Source: Caulobacter sp. SLTY (GTDB taxonomy: Bacteria > Pseudomonadota > Alphaproteobacteria > Caulobacterales > Caulobacteraceae). From it: a DNA stretch of 64,000 bases. Shown here in pieces: positions 57,456 through 64,000 of the stretch; the stretch's first letter is position 1; every line of letters begins with the position of its first letter. Both the position numbers and the translations under genes were made by a program. The notes under the pieces are model-generated. The model was not told the DNA's origin and searched no databases. It worked only from the letters and a program-made list of their open reading frames with translations. The stretch lies in the NCBI RefSeq assembly GCF_009905535.1, contig NZ_JAAALA010000002.1, positions 1 to 64,000 of the forward strand, written 5' to 3'.

Positions 57456-57998
57456 ATGATCGCTCCTGGCCCCACCCTGACCACCGCCCGCCTGATCCTG
57501 CGCCCGACGGCGAGGGAGGATTTCGACGGCTGGGCCGAACTGATGGCGGACGAGGAGAACAGTGGATTCATCGGCGGCCCGCAATCACGGCCTGCCGCCT
57601 GGCGCGGGATGATGAGCATGGCCGGCGCCTGGGCGCTGGAGGGCTATGCGATGTTCAGCGTGCTGGACAAGGAGACCGGCGAGTGGCTGGGCCGCATCGG
57701 CCCTTGGGTTCCCGAGGGCTGGCCGGGCACCGAAGTGGGCTGGGCCCTGCTGAAGAAGGCCTGGGGCAAGGGCTATGCGGTCGAGGCCGCCGAGGCGACC
57801 ATCGACTGGGCCTTCGACACCCTGGGCTGGACCGAGGTCATCCACACCATCGACCCGGCCAATACGGCGAGCCAGGTTGTTGCTAAGCGCCTCGGCTCGA
57901 CCAACTGGGGGCCGAGCAAGCTTCCGCCGCCGTTTGAGGACAAGCCGGTCGACGCCTGGGGACAGACCCGCGAGCAGTGGCGCGCGCGGGTCCGCTAG
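57456..57998 (+). CDS. GNAT-family N-acetyltransferase (RimJ/RimL type)
   Basis: This 180-aa acetyltransferase is of the GNAT fold. The N-terminal TTARLILRPTAREDF is typical of the RimJ/RimL subgroup; motif A for acetyl-CoA binding is GWALLKKAWGKGYAVEAAEA, with the end IDPANTASQVVAKRLG. The acceptor, protein N-terminus or small molecule, is unknown. The start at MIAPGPTLT is chosen; an upstream frame to 57366 runs through the terminator hairpin. It is convergent with the alanine dehydrogenase gene, the stops being three bases apart. Confidence 0.9.
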   Translation: MIAPGPTLTTARLILRPTAREDFDGWAELMADEENSGFIGGPQSRPAAWRGMMSMAGAWALEGYAMFSVLDKETGEWLGRIGPWVPEGWPGTEVGWALLKKAWGKGYAVEAAEATIDWAFDTLGWTEVIHTIDPANTASQVVAKRLGSTNWGPSKLPPPFEDKPVDAWGQTREQWRARVR

Positions 57999-58001
57999 AC
58001 C

Positions 58002-59114
58002 TTAGGCCCACGCCCCGTAAGGATCCACGAACGGCTTGCCCAAGGCCTCGGCCACGGCCGGGTGGGTCAGCTCGCCCGTCAGGACATTGAGCCCCTTGGC
58101 CAGGTGCTTGTCCTTGGCCAGCGCCTCCAGCCCATGGTCGGCCAGCGCCAGGCCGAAGGGCAGGGTGGCGTGGACCAGCGCTTCCGAGGACGTGCGCGGG
58201 GCCGCGCCCGGCATGTTGGCGACGCAATAGTGCACGACGCCGTCGACCGTGTAGGTCGGCTCGGCGTGGGTGGTCGGGTGGCTGGTCTCGAAACAGCCGC
58301 CCTGGTCGATGGAGACATCGACCAGCACGCTCCCGGGCTTCATGCGGGCAAGATCGCCGCGCTTGATCAGCTTCGGCGCGGCGGCGCCGGCGGTCAGTAC
58401 CGCTCCGATGACCACGTCGGCTTTCAGGATCTCTTCCTCGATGGCGTCGAGGGTCGAGTATCGTGTCAGCACCCGGCCCATGAAGATGTCGTCCAGCTCG
58501 CGCATCCGGGGGATGGAGCGTTCCAGCACCACCACCTCGGCGTTGAGGCCCATGGCCATGCGGGCGGCGTTCATGCCGACCACGCCGCCGCCGAGCACGG
58601 CGACGCGGGCCGGGGGCACGCCAGGGACGCCGCATAGCAGCAGGCCCATGCCGCCGTTATGCTTCAGCAGGGTTTCGGCCGCCGAGAAGACGGCGATCCG
58701 GCCGGCCACCTCGCTCATCGGGGCCAGCAGCGGCAGGCCGCCCTTGGCGTCCGTGACGGTCTCATAGGCAATGGCCGCGCAGCCCGAGGCGATCAGGCCC
58801 TCGGTCTGGGCCGGATCGGGCGCGAGATGCAGGTAGGTGAACAGGATGTGGCGCGGCTCCAGCCGCTCCCACTCAACCTTCTGGGGTTCCTTGACCTTGA
58901 CGATCATGTCGCTGCCCGCGAACACCGCCGCCGCGTCGGGGGCGATGGTCGCGCCGGCCCGCATATAGGTCTCGTCGCTGTAGCCGGCGCCGAGGCCCGC
59001 GGTGGTCTCGACCAGCACCTGGTGACCGCGCGCGACATATTCACGGACCGCCGTGGGCGGCAGTCCCACGCGGTGTTCGCCAGGTTTGATCTCCTTGGGC
59101 ACGCCAACGCGCAT
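58002..59114 (-). CDS. ald: alanine dehydrogenase
   Basis: Ald interconverts L-alanine and pyruvate with NAD, releasing ammonia. The 370-aa protein is of standard length and begins MRVGVPKEIKPGEHRVGL. It has the KVKEPQ segment, the catalytic His region FTYLHLAPD, the nucleotide site LGGGVVGMNAARMA, and VDVSIDQGGCFETSHPTTH, all diagnostic. It probably serves alanine catabolism and nitrogen supply. No Lrp-type regulator gene is adjacent. An 83-nt gap separates its start from the next gene on the same strand. Confidence 0.95.
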   Translation of the reverse strand: MRVGVPKEIKPGEHRVGLPPTAVREYVARGHQVLVETTAGLGAGYSDETYMRAGATIAPDAAAVFAGSDMIVKVKEPQKVEWERLEPRHILFTYLHLAPDPAQTEGLIASGCAAIAYETVTDAKGGLPLLAPMSEVAGRIAVFSAAETLLKHNGGMGLLLCGVPGVPPARVAVLGGGVVGMNAARMAMGLNAEVVVLERSIPRMRELDDIFMGRVLTRYSTLDAIEEEILKADVVIGAVLTAGAAAPKLIKRGDLARMKPGSVLVDVSIDQGGCFETSHPTTHAEPTYTVDGVVHYCVANMPGAAPRTSSEALVHATLPFGLALADHGLEALAKDKHLAKGLNVLTGELTHPAVAEALGKPFVDPYGAWA

Positions 59115-59197
59115 GAGCTTTTCTCCCTATGGCCGTTTCGGGGGCCGTTTGCCCCCTCCCTACCGCAAGGTCAAGAACGCGTCTTGCGCGAATTCGT

Positions 59198-59614
59198 CTA
59201 CGGACGCAGGTCGGCCGCCTCGCAGACGGCCACGCGCGACTCGCCGATGGCGGCCCGCTTGGTCCGGAATTCGCGCATCAGCCCTTCCAGGGTGACCTGA
59301 TCCTGGCCGCCCAGCGCCAGGCCCTCGCAGACGGTCAGGTTGCGGGCGTGGTCCGCCAGCGCGGTCTCATGGCTCTTCATCTTGCCGCACAACGCCGGAT
59401 AGTCGGCGCCCGGCTGGTCCAGGGTCGCGCCCAGGGCCATGGCGGCCTCGGCCTCGTCCAGCGCGGGCTCGACGATCTTCAGGCATTGAGCTTCGCGGTC
59501 CTGGGAAAAGGCTGGGGCCGGGACGACCGTCATCGGTCCGCCCAGCCCCGCCAGTGCGATCCCCACGGCGGCCAGCCCCAACAGGTTCCGACCCGCCATT
59601 TTCGCCTTGATCAT
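59198..59614 (-). CDS. exported small protein of unknown function
   Basis: The 138-aa protein has a signal-like N-terminus (RNLLGLAAVGIALAGLGGPMTVV, cleavage near APAFS-Q). The mature region has three to four cysteines (AQCLKI, ALCGKM, TVCEGL, AVCEAA) and a helical profile. The even spacing of the cysteines suggests two disulfides in the periplasm. I do not recognise a family. The start at MIKAKMAGRN is chosen; a longer reading lacks a signal peptide. It lies upstream of ald on the same strand. Confidence 0.72.
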   Translation of the reverse strand: MIKAKMAGRNLLGLAAVGIALAGLGGPMTVVPAPAFSQDREAQCLKIVEPALDEAEAAMALGATLDQPGADYPALCGKMKSHETALADHARNLTVCEGLALGGQDQVTLEGLMREFRTKRAAIGESRVAVCEAADLRP

Positions 59615-59810
59615 CCGACACCTTTGCCAAGGCCCAATCCGATGACCGGGACCCACTCTATCCAAGGGTGGCCCAGCTTGCGTCCCATGAAAAGGGGGCG
59701 TCGAAGCCCTTGGGATTCCCCGGAAAAGAGAATTTGAACGGGCTCATTGACCGCCGTTCGTAACTGGCCTCATCCTGTGGAAAACCAGCCTAATTTCGGG
59801 GAGACCGGCC

Positions 59811-62800
59811 ATGGCGCCGAGCGACGAAACCTCCGGTGAACCCGGCGCGGAGACGCGCGCCAAAAGCTCCCCCTCCCGGTTCAATTTCCAGATGCCCAAA
59901 GGCGTCTCTCCGTCCGTGGCGATCGTCGCGGCGGCGGCCCTGGCGCTCGGTTTCGGCGGCGGTTGGGTGGCGGCCAGCGGCGGCCTGCCCTTCCTGGGCG
60001 GCACGGGCCCCAACACCTCCGTCGCCAGCGCGTCCAAGGATGGCCGCACGCCCGGCGCCCTGCCCTGGAACCTGTTCGGCAAGCCGCGAGGCGCCAATGC
60101 GCCCCGGCGCGGCATTCCCAAGCCCGAAGGCTTCGCCGTGTGGCGGACCCGGCTGGACACCAGCGCCGCCGAGCCCAAGGCCTGCGTGGAGCTGTCCCGC
60201 CCGCTCGACGAATCGAAATCCTACAGCGACTTCGTGCTGGTCTCGCCGGACCTCGGCGGCACCCCCGCGGTCAGCGTGAACCCGAAGAACAAGGCCGAGC
60301 TCTGCATCGCCGGCATGGGCTTCACCGACCGCCGCGTGACCCTGCTCAAGGGCCTGCCCGGCCGGGGCGGCGACAAGCTGGCCGCCAATTCCGACGTCGA
60401 CTTCACCTTCGGTGAGAAACCCCCGTACGTCGGCTTCGCCGGCAACGGCGTCATCCTGCCCCGCCAGGACAGCGACGGGGTCGGCATCGAGACGGTCAAT
60501 GTCTCCAAGCTCTATGTCGAGGTCTGGCGCGTGTCGGACCGCAACCTGGTCCGCAAGTCGATCAGCGCGCCGGATCCGACCGGCGAGGGCGACTGGCCGG
60601 GCGACTATGGGGATGACAGCCCCAATGACGAGGGCCGGGTGGTCTGGAAGGGCGAGGTGCCGGTGCGCGGCGGCCAGGGCGACCGGGTCACCACCGTCTT
60701 TCCGCTGGGCGCCGTGCTGAAGGAAATGAAGCCGGGCGGCTATGTCATCAAGGCCCGCGACGCCTCGGCCGGAACCCGCAACGAAGACGACGAGAGCGAG
60801 GGCGTGCAGCCCGCCCAGGCCCGCCGCTGGATCATGTTCACCGACATGGCCCTGGCCGGCTACGACGGGGCCGAGAGCCTGGACGTGGTGGTCCGCAGCC
60901 TGAAGTCGGCCAAGACCATGGCCGGGATGCGGGTGGTGCTGGTCGCCGCCAACGGCGAGGACCTCGCCGAGGCCAAGTCCGACGCCAGCGGCCGGGTCCG
61001 CTTCTTGCGCCCGCTGCTCAAGGGCGAGAACGCCATGCGGCCGAAGATGGTCATGGCCTATGGGCCGCAGGGGGACCTGGCGGTGCTGGACCTCGACCGC
61101 TCGCCGGTGGACCTGTCGAAACAGGGCGTTGGCGGCCGCAGCGGCCCCGCGCCGGACGAGGATGAGACCGGCGGCCGGGTGGCCGGCTCGGAGGTGGATG
61201 GCTACCTCTACGCCGACCGCGGCATCTACCGTCCCGGCGAGACCGTCCACCTGACCGCCATGGTCCGCGACCTGCAGTCGAAGGCGGTGAAGGACCGCAA
61301 GGGCGAGATCATCATCCGCCGCCCCTCCGGCGTGGAGTTCAAGCGCTACGGCTTCGACGGCGCGCCCAAGGGGGCGGTCAGCATCGATGTGGCCCTGCCA
61401 AAGAGCTCGCCGCGCGGCCGCTGGACCGCCGTGCTCAAGATCGAGGGTCTGGAGGGTGACGCCGGCAATCTCTCCTTCTCGGTCGAGGACTTCGCGCCGC
61501 AGCGTCTGGCCGTCGACACCAACGGCAATGACAAGGTTCCGGTCGCCGCCGGCGAGACCCGCCAGGTGGCGGTCACCGCCCGCTTCCTATACGGCGCGGC
61601 CGGCGCCGGCCTGCAGACGCAAGGCGAGGCCCGGCTGGCGGCGGACACCAACCCCTTCCCGGCCTTCAAGGACTTCCGCTGGGGGAACGAGAAGGACGGC
61701 TTCCAGGAGAAGTTCCTCGAGCTCGGCTCCTCGGTCACCGACGGCGAGGGCAAGGCGATCCTGTCCCTGGCCTCCAGTGAGGCCGGCGAGACCACCGCGC
61801 CGCTGAAGGCCACGGTCACCGCCAGCGTTTTCGAACCCGGCGGCCGGCCGGTGCGCGAAAGCCTGTTCCTCAAGGTCCGCACCAAGCCGGTCTATCTGGG
61901 GGTCAAGGTCGATGAAGGTGAGGGCGGCGGCTCGAAGCCTACTGTCGGGATCGATGTGATCGCCGTGGACGCGGCCGGCAATCGCATCGCCGCGCCGGGG
62001 TCCACCTACACCCTGATCTCCGAGAACTGGGACTATGACTGGTTCCAGCAGGACGGCCGCTGGCAATGGCGGCGCACCAGCCGCGACGCGGTCATCGTGC
62101 GCCAGACGATCAACATCGGCGCCGGCGCCCCTGCCAAGATCGGCCGCCGCCTCGACTGGGGCGACTACCGCCTGGAGATCGAGGGCCCGAGCGGGGCCAA
62201 GACGGTGATCCGCTTCGCCGCCGGCTGGGGCAGCCCGGCCCGCGACGGCGAGGCGCCCGACTTCGTCCGCATCGGCCTGACCAACAAGGCCCCGGCTCAG
62301 GGTGACACCGTCGACCTGACCATCAAGAGCCCCTACGCCGGTGAGGCCCAGGTGGCGGTGGCCACCGACCGGGTGATCGACTTCAAGACCTTCAGCGTGC
62401 CGGAAGGCGGCACGACCCTGAAACTCAAGACCAACCCCGCCTGGGGCGGCGGCGCCTATGTGCTGGTCAGCGTGGTCCAGCCGCGAGATCCGGTCGCCAC
62501 GCCCAAGCCCCGCCGGGCGCTCGGCCTGCTCTATGTCCCGCTCGATCCCAAGAACCGCAAGCTGACGGTCGAGCTCGGCACCCCTGAGAAGCTGCACGCC
62601 AAAGCCGCCGTCGAGGTGCCGGTGGAGGTCAAGGGCCTCGGCGTCGGGCAGCGTGCCAAGGTGACGGTCGCGGCCGTCGATGAAGGTATCCTGCGCCTGA
62701 CCAAGTTCTCCAGTCCCGATCCGGCCAAATGGTATTTCGGCAAGCGGGCCCTGACGCTCGACTACCGTGATGACTACGGCCGCCTGCTCGACCCCAACCT

Positions 62801-64000
62801 CGGCGCCCCCGCCAACGTCAACTTCGGCGGCGACCAGCTGGGCGGCGAGGGGCTGACGGTCACCCCGATCAAGTCGGTGGCCCTGTGGAGCGGCATCGTC
62901 GAGACCGACGTGTTCGGCAAGGCCCGCATCAAGCTGCCGGCCGCCGACTTCAATGGCGAGCTGCGGGTCATGGCCGTGGCCTGGACCGACGAGGCCGTCG
63001 GCTCGGCCTCCAAGCCGATGACCGTGCGCGAGCCGGTGGTGGCCGACCTCAACCTGCCCCGGTTCCTGAGCCCCGGCGACAAGCCGGTGGCCACTCTCGA
63101 ACTGCACAATGTCGAGGGCAAGCCGGGCGACTACGCGGTCGAGACACGGGCCAGCAACGGCATCGTCATGACCTTCAAGAAGATCTTCCGGCTGATCCTC
63201 GGCCAGCGGATCGCCGAGCGGATTCCCTTCCTGGCGCCGGACCGCATCGGCGTCGGCGAGGTCGGCTTCAAGGTCACCGGTCCCGACTTCTCGACCGACA
63301 AGACCTATCCCATCCAGAGCCGCCTCGGCTGGGGACCGGTCACCCGCACCTTCACAGCCGAACAGGCGCCCGGGGCTGTCTGGACCCCGTCCGGCGACCT
63401 GCTGGCCGGCATGGCGGCGGGCGATGTGACGCTCCAGGTCAGCTACTCGCCGTTCCGCGGCTTCGACCCGGCGGCCATCGCCGCAGCCCTGTCGCGCTAC
63501 CCCTATGGCTGCACCGAGCAGACGGTGTCGGTGGCCTATCCGCTGCTCTACGCGGCGGAGGTGGCCCCCGACCCGAAGCAGCGCCGCTCCAGCGCCGCCC
63601 TCAACGAGGCGGTGGGCAAGCTGCTTGACCGCCAGACCCTCGACGGCGCCTTCGGCCTCTGGCGGGTCGGCGACGGGGAGGCGGACGCCTGGCTCGGCGC
63701 CTACGCCACCGACTTCCTCTGGGAAGCCAAGCAGCGCGGCGCCCCGGTGCCGGACGCGGCCATGGACAAGGCGCTGAACGCCATGAAGGCGATCAGCCGT
63801 CCCGACGGTTGGGTCTCGGTCGGCTACCGCACCGAATACCCCGCCTGGTGGGGCCGCAACGAGGACGAGGCCAAGGCCGCGACCCAGCGGATGCGGTCCC
63901 GCGCCTCGGCCTACGCCCTCTATGTCCTGGCCAAGTCCGGACGTGGCGATCTGGCGCGGCTGCGCTGGTGGCACGACGTCCAGATGAAGAAGGACGACAA
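59811..64000 (+). CDS. alpha-2-macroglobulin family protein, 3' end outside window
   Basis: The reading frame is open from the ATG at 59811 (GGGGAG ahead) to the window end, giving about 1396 residues. It has a short cytoplasmic start, one membrane anchor (about residues 33-55, no lipobox cysteine) and a long periplasmic body. The body includes MG-type beta domains with GYLYADRGIYRPGETVHL and SVALWSGIVETDVFGKARI. The thioester site is YPYGCTEQT, with the Cys at residue 1234 and Gln at 1237. Bacterial homologues trap foreign peptidases covalently to protect the periplasm and often neighbour pbpC. The anchor by a membrane helix instead of a lipid is notable. Confidence 0.92.
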   Translation, partial: MAPSDETSGEPGAETRAKSSPSRFNFQMPKGVSPSVAIVAAAALALGFGGGWVAASGGLPFLGGTGPNTSVASASKDGRTPGALPWNLFGKPRGANAPRRGIPKPEGFAVWRTRLDTSAAEPKACVELSRPLDESKSYSDFVLVSPDLGGTPAVSVNPKNKAELCIAGMGFTDRRVTLLKGLPGRGGDKLAANSDVDFTFGEKPPYVGFAGNGVILPRQDSDGVGIETVNVSKLYVEVWRVSDRNLVRKSISAPDPTGEGDWPGDYGDDSPNDEGRVVWKGEVPVRGGQGDRVTTVFPLGAVLKEMKPGGYVIKARDASAGTRNEDDESEGVQPAQARRWIMFTDMALAGYDGAESLDVVVRSLKSAKTMAGMRVVLVAANGEDLAEAKSDASGRVRFLRPLLKGENAMRPKMVMAYGPQGDLAVLDLDRSPVDLSKQGVGGRSGPAPDEDETGGRVAGSEVDGYLYADRGIYRPGETVHLTAMVRDLQSKAVKDRKGEIIIRRPSGVEFKRYGFDGAPKGAVSIDVALPKSSPRGRWTAVLKIEGLEGDAGNLSFSVEDFAPQRLAVDTNGNDKVPVAAGETRQVAVTARFLYGAAGAGLQTQGEARLAADTNPFPAFKDFRWGNEKDGFQEKFLELGSSVTDGEGKAILSLASSEAGETTAPLKATVTASVFEPGGRPVRESLFLKVRTKPVYLGVKVDEGEGGGSKPTVGIDVIAVDAAGNRIAAPGSTYTLISENWDYDWFQQDGRWQWRRTSRDAVIVRQTINIGAGAPAKIGRRLDWGDYRLEIEGPSGAKTVIRFAAGWGSPARDGEAPDFVRIGLTNKAPAQGDTVDLTIKSPYAGEAQVAVATDRVIDFKTFSVPEGGTTLKLKTNPAWGGGAYVLVSVVQPRDPVATPKPRRALGLLYVPLDPKNRKLTVELGTPEKLHAKAAVEVPVEVKGLGVGQRAKVTVAAVDEGILRLTKFSSPDPAKWYFGKRALTLDYRDDYGRLLDPNLGAPANVNFGGDQLGGEGLTVTPIKSVALWSGIVETDVFGKARIKLPAADFNGELRVMAVAWTDEAVGSASKPMTVREPVVADLNLPRFLSPGDKPVATLELHNVEGKPGDYAVETRASNGIVMTFKKIFRLILGQRIAERIPFLAPDRIGVGEVGFKVTGPDFSTDKTYPIQSRLGWGPVTRTFTAEQAPGAVWTPSGDLLAGMAAGDVTLQVSYSPFRGFDPAAIAAALSRYPYGCTEQTVSVAYPLLYAAEVAPDPKQRRSSAALNEAVGKLLDRQTLDGAFGLWRVGDGEADAWLGAYATDFLWEAKQRGAPVPDAAMDKALNAMKAISRPDGWVSVGYRTEYPAWWGRNEDEAKAATQRMRSRASAYALYVLAKSGRGDLARLRWWHDVQMKKDD

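Overview
The window is GC-rich, densely coded bacterial chromosome, and its gene content points to an alphaproteobacterium of the Caulobacteraceae (Caulobacter or Phenylobacterium type). The main markers are a GapR nucleoid protein, a TacA-like sigma-54 regulator of 489 aa with its phospho-acceptor at D54, alphaproteobacterial AddB/AddA, an unlinked motA, HWE and hybrid kinases, and many Tat-like or lipoprotein leaders. About 60 protein genes are present. No tRNA, rRNA, CRISPR array, phage or transposase gene was seen.

Layout. 0-5.6 kb: partial lipoprotein, motA, MFS exporter, lytic transglycosylase, C-minus ribosomal protein L36 (rpmJ), HAD hydrolase, gapR. 5.6-10.4 kb: two tandem secreted paralogues, tacA and a membrane hybrid histidine kinase. 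10.4-23.2 kb: esterase, oligoendopeptidase F, acyltransferase, then a tightly coupled run tsaE-amgK-murU-addB-addA followed by trxA (tRNA modification, peptidoglycan recycling, double-strand-break repair, thiol redox). 23.3-27.2 kb: an EmrA-EmrB-type efflux operon with its TetR regulator as last gene. 27.3-31.4 kb: fabA-fabB and fabI (anaerobic-type unsaturated fatty acid synthesis) with an amino-acid-oxidase-like gene and a repeat lying between fabB and fabI. 31.5-41.7 kb: mixed envelope and metabolic genes (SH3 lipoprotein, 2-hydroxyacid dehydrogenase, S9 peptidase, alpha/beta hydrolase, HWE kinase, MATE transporter, M23 peptidase, SMP-30, NUDIX). 41.8-43.0 kb: a 29-aa membrane peptide, an SDR and folB. 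43.0-49.2 kb: membrane proteins, a TPR protein, ilvE, and a MarR/OmpR-regulator/sensor-kinase set. 49.2-51.9 kb: a TetR gene divergent from a metallophosphoesterase/glycosyltransferase pair that looks like the PlcP-Agt lipid-remodelling pair. 52-64 kb: unknown membrane proteins, DUF4349 lipoprotein, ligase-associated-type exonuclease, two hotdog thioesterases, a 36-aa peptide, GNAT, alanine dehydrogenase, and the 5' 4.2 kb of a large alpha-2-macroglobulin.

The structures least explained by the genes are non-coding. Six intergenic palindromic elements of about 130-175 nt fall into three or four families, and two of these families occur twice here. One pair (45.3 and 56.9 kb) has 31-32 bp terminal inverted repeats that are themselves hairpins, and these differ between copies by compensating changes. 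Other signals are a three-site inverted/direct repeat between the TetR gene and plcP, a co-centred double inverted repeat covering the ribosome binding site of an unknown membrane protein gene at 51.96 kb, and paired GGAC/GTCC palindromes ahead of the efflux operon. All functional statements rest on reading the sequence and on family knowledge from memory; no searches were run.
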